A DNA stretch of 64,000 bases from Flavobacterium cupreum (lineage in GTDB: Bacteria > Bacteroidota > Bacteroidia > Flavobacteriales > Flavobacteriaceae). Made by a program: the position numbers and the translations under genes. The number at the start of each line of letters is the position of its first letter. The stretch's first letter is position 1. This document shows, in pieces, positions 1-7,845 of this stretch. Under the pieces are notes generated by a model. It searched no databases. It saw only the letters and a program-made list of their open reading frames with translations, and had not been told where the DNA came from. The stretch covers positions 1 through 64,000 of the forward strand of contig NZ_QWDM01000022.1 of the NCBI RefSeq assembly GCF_003996965.1, read 5' to 3'.

Positions 1-125
1 TTTTAATACTTAATTCACCACAAAACCTGGTGGTCAATTTGCTCCGGAATTAGGTGGTCAGTTTGCTCCGGAACGGGTGGTCAATTTACTCCGGAATTAG
101 GTGGTCAAATTGACCGGTTTTTCCA
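1..125. mobile_element. End of an IS21-like insertion sequence with iterated terminal repeats
   Basis: Four tandem copies of a unit starting GGTGGTCA and mostly ending CTCCGGAA begin at 29, 53, 76 and 100, a period of about 23.5 bases; the last is a shorter variant. The array stops at a terminal CA at 124-125. IS21-family elements carry multiple subterminal repeats and end in TG...CA, so this fits one end of such an element whose istA/istB genes would lie left of the window. The base after it, read on the minus strand, is inside a mobC-like reading frame, so the element appears to have inserted into that gene. No transposase is visible here, so the family call rests on repeat architecture. 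Confidence 0.6.
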
Positions 126-195
126 GAATGCTCACTGCTCGCATAAAAGCCATTATCTTAGCTAGTCCTCTTAAATCATCTTCTCCCTCTATTAT
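126..195 (-). pseudogene. mobC: N-terminal remnant of a mobC-like (TraG/VirD4-type) coupling protein gene
   Basis: On the minus strand an open frame runs from about 204 to 97. Residues coded by 189-124 read EGEDDLRGLAKIMAFMRAVS followed by IL, which resembles the conserved N terminus of Bacteroidetes conjugal transfer protein MobC as I remember it. The frame then enters the IS21-like end and stops at 97-99. No ATG precedes the conserved part; an ATA stands where a start would be expected. MobC normally follows mobA and mobB in the same direction, and here it lies downstream of mobB in that orientation but 3.4 kb away. The match is short, so the identification is moderate. Confidence 0.5.
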
Positions 196-534
196 TTTGA
201 TTTTTTAATGTTCGGGCGTGAATGTATTAGGTGTAAGCTTTACTATGCAAAAATATGGACTTTTGGAGTCCAAAGGAAGTCATTGGCTCTATATTATAAC
301 CGAAAAGGTGATTTACAACCAATCACCTTTTAAGTATTTGCTATTAGATACGCAAAATTAAAGCAACTGAATATCCTTCAAAATTAGGATTAAAGTATCA
401 AATGTGTCGCTTTATTTTTGCAGTACAATATTTGATTTTCTTGTTTTAATGGCAGACCATTTTTTGTTTGTTTAACCGTCGTTAGAGCAAAACTATTTTA
501 ACCCTCTATGTTTGTCAGTTAGTAAATTCGTTGC
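196..534. other. Gene-free stretch downstream of the flavoprotein gene
   Basis: No convincing gene was found. A 38-codon frame starting with ATG at 245 on the plus strand overlaps a strong hairpin and resembles nothing I recognise. The only clear structure is the stem-loop at 303-331, listed separately. Confidence 0.5.
303..331 (-). terminator. Perfect 11-bp stem-loop, probable bidirectional terminator
   Basis: AAAAGGTGATT (303-313) pairs exactly with AATCACCTTTT (321-331) around a 7-base loop. The stem ends in four A/T pairs, so a short U tract follows the GC-containing part on either strand. It lies about 200 bases beyond the stop of the minus-strand flavoprotein gene, where a terminator for the cargo operon would be expected. 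Confidence 0.5.
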
Positions 535-1545
535 TTAAAAACTTTCCTCAACCAGTTCCTTATTCACTGTCATTCCTGTTGTTGTTCCCATTGCTATGGC
601 AATGGCAATAGTTCTCATCCGTGTTACATTATCACCGCAAGCAAACACTCCATTTGTAGTTGCTTTTTGAAAAGTATCTACTTTTAAGTGTCCCTCTTCG
701 GTTAGTTCACAGCCCAATTGTTCTGATATAGAACAGTTTTGTTCGAAAGGGAGTCGTGTATATATGGCTTTAATACTTGTTTTTGAGCCGTCTTTGAAGA
801 TGATTTGTTTGAGGTATCCGTTTATATGTTCCAGCGCTTCAATTTCTTTTTCTATTATTTTAATGTGTTTTTGTTCAAGTAAAGATGTTTGTTCAATAGT
901 TAGCGTTGATGCTCCGTTTGTAAAAAGCGTCAAATCTTTCGTCCAGTTTGATATAAGTTTAGAAAACTCAAATCCGTATTCGCCATTGCCCAAAATACCC
1001 GTTTTTTCATTTTTTACTTCATAACCGTGGCAATATGGACAATGCAAAACAGAAATGCCCCAACATTCAGAAAACCCACCAATACTAGGCATCATATCTT
1101 TAACTCCTGTGGCAAAAACCAATTTACTAGTCGAAAATACAACACCAGTTTCGGTTTCAATTTCAAAATTATTTTTAGTTTTTAATCCCTTTATTGCGTA
1201 GCCCTCAAAAAATGTAATTGTATTATAGGCCAATACTTGTTGCTTTGCAAGTGATGAAATTTCTTTTGGTGTTTTGCCATCTTGTGTTAAAAAATTATGC
1301 GAATGCGGCGTTTGCCAGTTGCAAGGTTTTCCGCTATCGATGATAAGTACTTTTCTTACTGCTCTGCCGAGCGCCATTGCGGTGGCAAGTCCAGCATAAC
1401 TGCCTCCTATAATAATTACGTCAAAGTGTTTTTTTTCGGTCATTTCTTTATGTTCTATAAATGGATTAAAACTTAATGGTACTGCAAATGCTGTTGCCAA
1501 AATTCCGCCTTGTTTAATAAAAGTTCTTCTGTCAAGGTTTTTCAT
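535..1545 (-). CDS. TAT-type NAD(P)/FAD-dependent oxidoreductase, thioredoxin-reductase-like
   Basis: A 336-residue flavoprotein of the thioredoxin reductase fold. A dinucleotide-binding motif (IIIGGSYAGLA, about residues 44-54) is followed by a redox-active CPYC (C169 and C172), a second nucleotide motif (GILGNGEYGFE, about 183) and a C-terminal CGDN flavin motif. The N terminus has a twin-arginine signal (DRRTFIKQGG) and a hydrophobic stretch, unusual for this family, so the protein may be exported folded with FAD. An internal Met at residue 35 (MTEKKHFDV) would give the usual cytoplasmic form; the longer start is kept because the TAT motif is intact. The gene overlaps the preceding small membrane protein gene by 14 bases and is probably the last gene of the SDR operon. 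Substrate unknown. Confidence 0.8.
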   Translation of the reverse strand: MKNLDRRTFIKQGGILATAFAVPLSFNPFIEHKEMTEKKHFDVIIIGGSYAGLATAMALGRAVRKVLIIDSGKPCNWQTPHSHNFLTQDGKTPKEISSLAKQQVLAYNTITFFEGYAIKGLKTKNNFEIETETGVVFSTSKLVFATGVKDMMPSIGGFSECWGISVLHCPYCHGYEVKNEKTGILGNGEYGFEFSKLISNWTKDLTLFTNGASTLTIEQTSLLEQKHIKIIEKEIEALEHINGYLKQIIFKDGSKTSIKAIYTRLPFEQNCSISEQLGCELTEEGHLKVDTFQKATTNGVFACGDNVTRMRTIAIAIAMGTTTGMTVNKELVEESF

Positions 1546-1753
1546 TTGCTGAAATCTTTTTTAGTAGCAGATGTACCAGTGGCAATCCTACAAATATCAT
1601 CCAAGGCACTAATATTAATGTTAGGATTAATGTTCGCAAGTACAATGGAACTGCTGACAAATAACTACCAAACAAAGCATAAAAGAGTGTTATGGAAGGA
1701 TAAATTACTATCCAAATTTTGATAGACTGAATAATTTTGGTTTTAGTATTCAT
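1532..1753 (-). CDS. Small two-helix membrane protein
   Basis: A 73-residue protein with two predicted transmembrane segments (about residues 12-33 and 37-64) joined by a short loop, ending in a Lys-rich tail. It starts 9 bases after the upstream SDR gene and its end overlaps the start of the flavoprotein gene by 14 bases, so the three are very likely cotranscribed and translationally coupled. I do not recognise the family. The linkage suggests it may anchor or assist the TAT-targeted oxidoreductase, but that is inference. Confidence 0.65.
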   Translation of the reverse strand: MNTKTKIIQSIKIWIVIYPSITLFYALFGSYLSAVPLYLRTLILTLILVPWMIFVGLPLVHLLLKKISANEKP

Positions 1754-1762
1754 AGTATTTTT

Positions 1763-2359
1763 TTATGGTTTAATAATTTGTCCTGTTATGGCTCCAAACA
1801 AACTTTTCTTAAAGCCAAATTCCAGTTGTTTCATCGTTGTTGGAATTTCTCCAGGGAAATATGGAAAATAATGAGGTGAATTTTCAATTACTGTTGGGCT
1901 CACGGCATTGATGCGGATAGCATTTTGCAGCTCAATTGATGCGCCCCTTACAAAACCTTCTACTGCTCCATTTACGGCAGATGCGTTGGCAAAATTAATT
2001 TGTGGTTCGTGGGCTAACGCACCTGTGATAAGTGTAAATGAACCTTTTGGATTGATGTAACGCTGGCCAATTAGCACCAAATTGATTTGTCCCATCATTT
2101 TTCCTTCTATTCCGGTTCTGAATGTTTGATCTGTTAGGTTTTTCCAAGGGCCTACAAATGTTGGTCCTGCGGTAGAAATCAAAGCATCAAAAGCGCCAAT
2201 TTTTTCAAACATTTCTTCTATTGATTGGGGTGATGTTGTATTAACTTGTTCATCGGTTGAAGAACGGCTTGCCCTAATTATTTCGTGATTTTCTTTTTCT
2301 AACACATTGGCTAAATACTGCCCCATTGTGCCTGATGCACCAACAATTACTATTTTCAT
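1763..2359 (-). CDS. Short-chain dehydrogenase, compact form
   Basis: A 198-residue Rossmann-fold protein. The NAD(P)-binding motif VGASGTMGQ lies at residues 6-14 and SDR-like features follow (LISTAGP about 61, SFTLITGAL about 107, INAVSP about 149). The canonical catalytic YxxxK is not present: the equivalent segment reads NASAVNGAVEGF. The compact short-chain dehydrogenase subgroup it resembles also lacks the Tyr, so this seems a family trait rather than decay. Activity may therefore be non-classical or absent. It lies 80 bases downstream of the AraC regulator and 9 bases upstream of the membrane protein gene, forming a likely AraC-controlled redox operon. Confidence 0.75.
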   Translation of the reverse strand: MKIVIVGASGTMGQYLANVLEKENHEIIRASRSSTDEQVNTTSPQSIEEMFEKIGAFDALISTAGPTFVGPWKNLTDQTFRTGIEGKMMGQINLVLIGQRYINPKGSFTLITGALAHEPQINFANASAVNGAVEGFVRGASIELQNAIRINAVSPTVIENSPHYFPYFPGEIPTTMKQLEFGFKKSLFGAITGQIIKP

Positions 2360-2439
2360 TTTTTTTCATTTTTAATTCTTTACAAAATTAACTTATGATA
2401 AAGCTTGGTTGATAGGACGAAAGTTTAATGGTGCAGGAC

Positions 2440-3291
2440 TTATTTAAAGTTCTTACGAAATACTTCGGGTGAAAAGTGGGTGTATTTTTTAAAAAAACGA
2501 ATAAAGTAGGATGGGTCTTCAAAACCTAAATCTAAAGCGATTTGATTTACCTGATTGCTAGTAGCTAATAGGTTTCTTTTTGTTTCCAATATAATTTGCT
2601 CATTGATGAGTTGCGAGCAGGTTTTGCCAATAATTTCTTTGGTTATTTTGTTTAGCTGAAATGTAGTAAGGTGCATCATTTCGGCATATTGTGTCACTTG
2701 TTTATGGGTTACAATATGTTTTTGTAATAGTTCTAATAACTCTTCCAATTGCTCTTGGGAATATTTACTGCCATCATTTGTAATTTCTTTCGGGTTTTTG
2801 CTTTGCCTTGCCAATTCAATAAAAAGTATTTCAAGACTTGCTTTGATAGCTTCCTTGTAGCGGTCTTTTTTTTGGGTATATTCTTCAAATATGAATGATA
2901 ATTGAGAACTGAATTTTCTAAAATTTTCAACAGAAAGCGAGCAGTAATTTTTATTACTCACTTTTCGTAAAACAAAATTAACAGTTTCTTCTTTTGGAGC
3001 ATAAAATTCACGGTTAAACTGGATTAAATACCCTTCGCTACCTTGTTGTAAGGTAAGTTGATGCACTTGCCCTGGTCGCATAAAAAAAACCGAATAGTCG
3101 TCAACAGGATAATTGGTAAAATCAATACTATGTTCGCCCTTTCCTTTTTCCAAAAACAAAACCAAAAAGAAGTTGTGCCTGTGCAATTCCTGCACCATAT
3201 CTTTTTCAGAAAGCAAAGTACCGATGTTACGGATACTAAAACCTGCTGAAAATTCAGGCTCCTTAATTTGTCTTACATTAATTTTAATCAT
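2440..3291 (-). CDS. AraC-family transcriptional regulator
   Basis: A 283-residue regulator with an N-terminal cupin-like sensing domain (about residues 25-110, including HRHNFFLVLFLEKG and a GQVHQL segment) and two C-terminal helix-turn-helix units (about 185-283). The second contains the family signature IALDLGFEDPSYFIRFFKK. It heads a minus-strand series with the SDR, membrane protein and flavoprotein genes, which it probably regulates. Three GCAC repeats 18-20 bases apart lie just upstream of its start and could be its binding sites. Effector unknown. Confidence 0.9.
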   Translation of the reverse strand: MIKINVRQIKEPEFSAGFSIRNIGTLLSEKDMVQELHRHNFFLVLFLEKGKGEHSIDFTNYPVDDYSVFFMRPGQVHQLTLQQGSEGYLIQFNREFYAPKEETVNFVLRKVSNKNYCSLSVENFRKFSSQLSFIFEEYTQKKDRYKEAIKASLEILFIELARQSKNPKEITNDGSKYSQEQLEELLELLQKHIVTHKQVTQYAEMMHLTTFQLNKITKEIIGKTCSQLINEQIILETKRNLLATSNQVNQIALDLGFEDPSYFIRFFKKYTHFSPEVFRKNFK

Positions 3292-3340
3292 TTAATTATC
3301 TGTTGCTATTTTGTAGTGTTTGTATGGTCTGCTGGCAGGT

Positions 3341-3385
3341 TTAGCACAAATATTATATTAAAAGCACAAATGTTAAATTTAGCAC
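3341..3385 (-). promoter_or_regulatory. Candidate AraC binding repeats upstream of the regulator gene
   Basis: Three short direct repeats with core AGCAC (GCAC at 3344, 3364 and 3382) sit 50-95 bases upstream of the araC-like start. The first two share AGCACAAAT, and the first and third share TTTAGCAC. Spacing of 20 and 18 bases puts them near one face of the helix, as is usual for AraC-family sites. This is pattern evidence only. Confidence 0.35.
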
Positions 3386-3574
3386 TTCTATCCAACTGAT
3401 TTAACAGAAACCCAGTGGCAATTTATAAAAAAGACATTAGAATTTAGATGATAGAAAGCGAAAATTTAATTTAGAAATTTTATTAGGGTTTAATGGACAG
3501 CTTTTAGCGCAGGTTACAGGAAATACTTAAATACTTTTACAACACATCTTGTTCTTTAATATTTAAAGTGATTA

Positions 3575-4861
3575 CTATTGACCTCTTTTACGTTTCCGTT
3601 TCCTCGTCATCTTATTGGCAAAATCCTGTTCCTCGTAATCTTCGCCTTGTATTTCGGGAAACAATCCACCAAATGCTTCAATTAAACCGTCTCCGTGTTT
3701 TTCGGTATTTAAAAAATCGAATAAATGATGAGGTTTTTCCGCAGGTAAATCTTCCGTTTCATTTGGTTTAAATAATTTGATTTGTGGCTCATCAGCTTCT
3801 TTTATTTCGGGTTTGATGTTATGGTTCCAATAATCATTAAAAACATTGGCAGAAATTTCCTTTCCCAAACCGGAACCGTTCCAAATCGTTTTGGAGTTGT
3901 GGTCAATAAAAGTAATCCCGTAAATTCGTGCTGTATCATTTCGTCGTATTACTACATTAATACCCTGTTCTGCCAACTGTTTTTTAAAATTCAATTCATC
4001 AGATGTTGATTGCAAGGCAATGGTAACGGCTGATTTTAATGTCAGTTTTGTTGGATGGTCTTTTAATGTGGCTTTACATTTCTCAAAATGTAATTCTAAC
4101 GCTGGAAGTCCTGCATTTTTCCCAAACAAAGATGCCTTAAAAGGATGGCTGGTTTTCTCTCCTTTTTCATTCAGAGCAAAGTACAATAATCCTCGCTGAG
4201 GTTTACCGCTCAATTCGCCCTCTACTTTTTCTGTGATAATATTGAATAGAGAAAGTAAAGCGTTATATTCTCCCAAAGTCTGAAATCGGTAATAGTTTGG
4301 TAAATATCTAATAACAGAACTTATCTGACTTTTCACATCTCCTGTTTTGTAATCTACTGGATTGAAAATTTTGTCGTTTTGTTGTTGCTTTTTTTCTGTT
4401 GCCACTATTAATCCGTATTTGGTTTCGAGTTCACGGCATACGTTCATGGATCTTCTTTTCTCAAATTTATCCGAAATCTTTTTGCCTTCCTCGTCCACAC
4501 AAACCGAAACAATATGAATATGTGTTCGGTCAATATCGGTATGTTTGAATACTATAAAAGGCTGTTCGCCATAACTCATATCACGCATAAACTGCTCCGC
4601 CATTTCCCTAAATTTTACATCACTTACCTTATCTTTCGGGTCGGGATTGAGTGATATGTGCAATGTATGTTTTTCGGTATTTCGATTTGCGATGAGATAA
4701 GGAGCAAAAGATTGGCTTAATTGTGTCACAGAATAATGCCCACTTGATGTTTCAATAATTTTATTGGCAAACAAAATCTGTCCGTTTTCATTCTCCACTT
4801 TGAGCTGATTGTATGCCAATGCACCATATAAATTACTGCTTCTTCCAATTTTAGCTATCAT
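3575..4861 (-). CDS. mobB: MobB relaxase (MOBP-like mobilization nuclease)
   Basis: A 428-residue relaxase of the Bacteroidetes conjugative-transposon type, expected to nick oriT and bind covalently to the 5' end. The metal-binding HUH signature is seen as H107 plus HIH (H114, H116), with HTLHISL at 65-71 before it. Candidate nucleophile tyrosines are Y12 and Y17 near the N terminus. The C-terminal part is charged and ends in a Lys/Arg cluster. It starts 4 bases after mobA, so the two form a unit. Downstream, where mobC is usually found, lies the AraC-redox cargo instead. The protein appears intact, so the fragment may still be mobilizable in trans. Confidence 0.88.
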   Translation of the reverse strand: MIAKIGRSSNLYGALAYNQLKVENENGQILFANKIIETSSGHYSVTQLSQSFAPYLIANRNTEKHTLHISLNPDPKDKVSDVKFREMAEQFMRDMSYGEQPFIVFKHTDIDRTHIHIVSVCVDEEGKKISDKFEKRRSMNVCRELETKYGLIVATEKKQQQNDKIFNPVDYKTGDVKSQISSVIRYLPNYYRFQTLGEYNALLSLFNIITEKVEGELSGKPQRGLLYFALNEKGEKTSHPFKASLFGKNAGLPALELHFEKCKATLKDHPTKLTLKSAVTIALQSTSDELNFKKQLAEQGINVVIRRNDTARIYGITFIDHNSKTIWNGSGLGKEISANVFNDYWNHNIKPEIKEADEPQIKLFKPNETEDLPAEKPHHLFDFLNTEKHGDGLIEAFGGLFPEIQGEDYEEQDFANKMTRKRKRKRGQ

Positions 4862-4865
4862 TTCA

Positions 4866-5303
4866 TCACTTTTTTTTCAAATATTTTTGTTCAAATTCTT
4901 CGGTAAGTTGAATTATTTTTTGACATAATACCGCCATTTCTGCCGTCTTTTTTTCTAACTTATAAAGAAAAGCGGAGGCTTTTTTCTCCGAGAAATTGCG
5001 ATACAATAGCTTCACAATCTGATTATAATTAACTCCAACTGAACGGAATTGGCTATGAAATGAAGTCAACCGCATATAGAAATCAACTGTTCCTTTGTCT
5101 ATTTTAACCGTTTTTATCTCCTTTCCGAACAATTGCGAAATGATAAATTTTGCTTTGTTGTTCATGCCAGATGCTTCAAAAAGTGATAATAGTTGCGCAT
5201 TTTCTTCATCCGTCAGACGAAAAACATGGCGGTGGATGCTCGGATCGATTTTGGGTGTCCGTCCACCTTTATGCTGTTTTTTGTTATTGTTTTCATTCAT
5301 CAC
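4866..5303 (-). CDS. mobA: MobA relaxosome accessory protein
   Basis: A 145-residue basic protein related to the MobC/relaxosome family named MobA in Bacteroidetes elements. The N terminus is polar and Lys-rich (about residues 1-20), followed by a ribbon-helix-helix-like region (HVFRLTDEENAQLLSLF, about 26-42) and the conserved GVNYNQIVKLLY segment (about 94-105). It should bind near oriT and load the relaxase. It lies divergently from traA across a 694-base gap full of hairpins, and 4 bases upstream of mobB. Length and position match the family. Confidence 0.8.
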   Translation of the reverse strand: MMNENNNKKQHKGGRTPKIDPSIHRHVFRLTDEENAQLLSLFEASGMNNKAKFIISQLFGKEIKTVKIDKGTVDFYMRLTSFHSQFRSVGVNYNQIVKLLYRNFSEKKASAFLYKLEKKTAEMAVLCQKIIQLTEEFEQKYLKKK

Positions 5304-5364
5304 AAATCCATTTTAATGTTCTACAAAAACCTGACTTCGGAAGGTGTTTTCCAGCCCCTGCAAG

Positions 5365-5498
5365 GGCAAGTTGTTTTGAGGCACGAACTCAGTTTCGAGT
5401 GCCTCAAAACACAACTTGCCGTGTTCTGATGAACACAAAAATCCGCCCTTCGGGACGGATTAAATGTAGCAGGGAAAAACGGCTCGATGCCGTTCTGC
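5365..5498. other. Cluster of four hairpins between mobA and traA, candidate oriT
   Basis: Four consecutive inverted repeats are visible. (a) GGCAAGTTG-TTTTGAGGCAC (5365-5384) pairs with 5399-5420, 20 pairs with a 2-base bulge. (b) GTGTTC/GAACAC around TGAT (5421-5436). (c) ATCCGCCC/GGGACGGAT around a TTCG tetraloop (5441-5460). (d) AACGGC/GCCGTT (5478-5494), flanked by GCAG/CTGC (5469-5498). Origins of transfer typically lie beside relaxase genes and carry such repeats. The nick site cannot be identified by eye. Confidence 0.5.
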
Positions 5499-5997
5499 TT
5501 AGTGTACATTTTGTCAAGATGCTTTGCATAAATCCGTTAGTAAAATTCATTTTACAAAGTAAAGACCTGTTGATAAGAGTATTGCATTGTGATACTCGGA
5601 CAAACCCTGCCTCTGAGTACCAAACACCGCCAGACATTAATCAATAGCCAATTCAATCGCTTTATTTGCCTTATAGTTTTAATGCAGGTTATAAAAAATG
5701 TGTTCAGGTAAATAAGAAAAGCGTATTTGAGCACAGATATTTTGGAATAAAAGTATAAGGTTTTAAAAGCATAAAACTTTAAAAATGTAAAAGCATAAAA
5801 GCGGTAAAGCAATTTACCCGTTGCAAGATTTACCGTTTCCTAAAAAGGATTACCCACCAACCGGTAATGAAAGCAAACAACAATCAAGAAAATTTCCAAA
5901 AAGGGAATACAGGCATACGGGAAATAGGTACAGTTCAAATACACCAATATTCAAACCTGCCAAACAAATAAAATGTGTAACAATAAATATTTAAATA
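5499..5997. other. Intergenic remainder upstream of traA
   Basis: No gene recognised. The stretch 5763-5804 contains two copies of AAAAGCATAAAA in an A-rich run, and 5815-5880 has several ACCGTT/ACCGGTAAT-like motifs. These could be regulatory or replication-linked, but nothing decisive is seen. Confidence 0.35.
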
Positions 5998-6765
5998 ATG
6001 GAAACAAAAAAGAAAACTTTAAAAATCAGTTTTTCAACGCCTAAAGGCGGTGTTGGAAAATCTACTATGACTGCACTACTTTCAAGTGTATTGCATTATC
6101 GTTTAGGATTTAATGTACTTGTAATTGATTGTGATTTTCCACAACACAGCTTAGCTAATATGAGAGAAAGGGATTTGAAAACGATTATGCAGAATGATTA
6201 CCATAAAAGAATTGCAATGAAGTTGTATCAAAGCATCAATAAAAAGGCGTATCCCATTATAAGTTGCAAAGCAGAGGATGCCTTGTCAAAAGCTTTGGAA
6301 TACGTAAATAAATCTGTAATAGAACCTGATATAACTTTTTTTGACCTTCCCGGCACAGCCAATACAAAAGGTGTGCTTACTACCTTAAGAACGATGGATT
6401 TTATTTTCTCTCCAATCAGTGCTGACCGTTTGGTTATGGAAAGTACGTTGAGCTTTACTAAAGCATTCCTTAGTTTACCCGAAACGGCTGAGAGTAATAA
6501 GGATCAAAAAATGTGGATGTTTTGGAATCAGGTAGATGGTCGGGAAAAGACAGGAATATACGAGGCTTATCAAAGTGTTATTAATGAGCTTGATTTATCT
6601 GTAATGACATCACAAATCATGGATAGTAAGCGTTTTAGGAAAGAAACGGATGACACACTGAATAGTGTATTTCGGTCAAGTTTGCTACCTGCCGAACCAC
6701 AGCTTATGAAAGTAACTAGAATGGATTTGTTTGTCGAGGAATTTTTAAAAATTGTCAATCTCTAA
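5998..6765 (+). CDS. traA: ParA-family ATPase, conjugal transfer TraA-like
   Basis: A 255-residue ParA/MinD-type P-loop ATPase. The deviant Walker A motif PKGGVGKST lies at residues 15-23, and Walker A' and B-like segments (VLVIDCDFPQ about 40, ITFFDLPG about 112) follow. In Bacteroidetes conjugative transposons such a protein, often called TraA, opens the transfer operon divergent from mobA, exactly as here. It is followed after 11 bases by a DUF3408-type gene. It is expected to act in partition or positioning of the transfer apparatus. Length is normal and no lesion is seen. Confidence 0.82.
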   Translation: METKKKTLKISFSTPKGGVGKSTMTALLSSVLHYRLGFNVLVIDCDFPQHSLANMRERDLKTIMQNDYHKRIAMKLYQSINKKAYPIISCKAEDALSKALEYVNKSVIEPDITFFDLPGTANTKGVLTTLRTMDFIFSPISADRLVMESTLSFTKAFLSLPETAESNKDQKMWMFWNQVDGREKTGIYEAYQSVINELDLSVMTSQIMDSKRFRKETDDTLNSVFRSSLLPAEPQLMKVTRMDLFVEEFLKIVNL

Positions 6766-6776
6766 AATAGTTAAGG

Positions 6777-7181
6777 ATGTCCACAGATAAGAGAAGAAAA
6801 GACTTCGATAAGCCTGTTGTTGATGAAGAATTGATTATGAATATTATGAGTGGTAATCATTCTTCTACTGTACCCGAAGCTAATCAACAACAGGAAATAC
6901 AGAAGGAAACAAAACCAAAAGAAAAACCCCGCAATAATTCCTCAAAGAAGGTGGATTATGAGGAGGTATTTCTAGTCAATCGGTTTCCATCAGGTCGTAA
7001 CGGAAAGGTCGTTTACATACGTCCCGAATACCACGAAAGGTTACTCCGCATTGTGCAGTTAACCAGGGAAGAAAAGACAACACTTTACTCATACATTGAC
7101 AACATTCTTGAGCATCACTTTAGGGAGTTTGGGGATGATATTACTGATTATTTCAATGAACGTTTTAAACCCATTTTATAA
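6777..7181 (+). CDS. DUF3408-type conjugal transfer protein
   Basis: A 134-residue protein. The low-complexity polar N terminus (about residues 1-60, rich in Lys, Gln and Glu) precedes a compact conserved domain (about 64-132: VFLVNRFPSGRNGKVVYIRP, then a helical part ending FGDDITDYFNERF). It resembles the DUF3408 proteins found between traA and traD in Bacteroidetes conjugative transposons. It lies 11 bases after traA and 3 bases before the next gene, so it is part of the transfer operon. Molecular role unknown. Confidence 0.7.
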   Translation: MSTDKRRKDFDKPVVDEELIMNIMSGNHSSTVPEANQQQEIQKETKPKEKPRNNSSKKVDYEEVFLVNRFPSGRNGKVVYIRPEYHERLLRIVQLTREEKTTLYSYIDNILEHHFREFGDDITDYFNERFKPIL

Positions 7182-7184
7182 GCT

Positions 7185-7820
7185 ATGGAAACAGTAATTG
7201 TGATATGCCTTCTGATTATTATTGCTCTGCTTGTGGAGGATAAAATCGTCATTAAAAGAAGGTCAGTACAAAAGACAACACCGGAAAAAGTCAATCCAAA
7301 TCTGCCCGATATTATGGGACAACCGAAGCCTGTAAGAAGCCAATCAGTGCCAAATACTGCCACTGAACGCCAAATAACGGAACAGGAGATAAACCCAGAT
7401 AATTTAGACATAGAATACGACGAAAATGAAAACGTAGGTATTCAAGTTCCGCAGGAAGAACTGGACGAAGTTTTCAGTAATATGCCTGATTTTGAAGAAG
7501 AGGAAGAAGAATGGAACAGGTACGGAATATCTGGTGTGGATACCGGTTTTGCCCAAGGGGTTACCTTTGAAGAACTAAGCTCCGTGGGGATGTTGCTACA
7601 AAAAGAAAAATTGGAGCCGTCTCAAAAGGAAACAGCGATTGATATAGTTCAAAGAATACAGGGAACCGAATTATTTAGCCTGCTGGAAAATTCTATGGAA
7701 GGTGCCTCCCGTAAAATAGCCGAGCTATTGGACAGTAGCCTTTCTTCTGAAACAGAAACCAGTTCTTCCTCTTTGCGGAATAATGATTTGAATGATTTTG
7801 ACATTGGAGAGTTTCTATAG
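7185..7820 (+). CDS. traD: Conjugal transfer TraD-like membrane-anchored acidic protein
   Basis: A 211-residue protein with one N-terminal transmembrane segment (about residues 3-18) and a long acidic, polar cytoplasmic region, including EEEEEEW at about 107 and a Ser/Thr-rich stretch near 190. The composition and its place third in the operon match proteins annotated TraD in Bacteroidetes conjugative transposons. Its last 50 codons (7667-7820, from TELFSLLENS to DFDIGEFL) recur twice downstream as degenerate copies ending at 8939 and 9292. This points to local duplication with the following gene. Confidence 0.65.
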   Translation: METVIVICLLIIIALLVEDKIVIKRRSVQKTTPEKVNPNLPDIMGQPKPVRSQSVPNTATERQITEQEINPDNLDIEYDENENVGIQVPQEELDEVFSNMPDFEEEEEEWNRYGISGVDTGFAQGVTFEELSSVGMLLQKEKLEPSQKETAIDIVQRIQGTELFSLLENSMEGASRKIAELLDSSLSSETETSSSSLRNNDLNDFDIGEFL

Positions 7821-7845
7821 ACTTTCCTTTGTCTTTTTATAAAAG

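Noticed and set aside
245..361. 38-codon ORF on the plus strand near the left edge
   Set aside because: It overlaps a perfect terminator-like stem and has no recognisable family or neighbour support.
764..1024. Plus-strand frame opposite the flavoprotein gene
   Set aside because: It is the shadow of a clear minus-strand flavoprotein with redox and nucleotide motifs.
1763..2359. SDR gene considered a pseudogene because YxxxK is missing
   Set aside because: The whole frame is intact and the related compact SDR subgroup also lacks the Tyr.
5150..5647. 165-codon plus-strand frame over mobA and the hairpin region
   Set aside because: It is Cys-rich, low in family-like features and formed by reading through mobA and the inverted repeats.
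5763..5804. AAAAGCATAAAA repeats considered as replication iterons
   Set aside because: Only two copies in an A-rich run and no replication initiator gene nearby.
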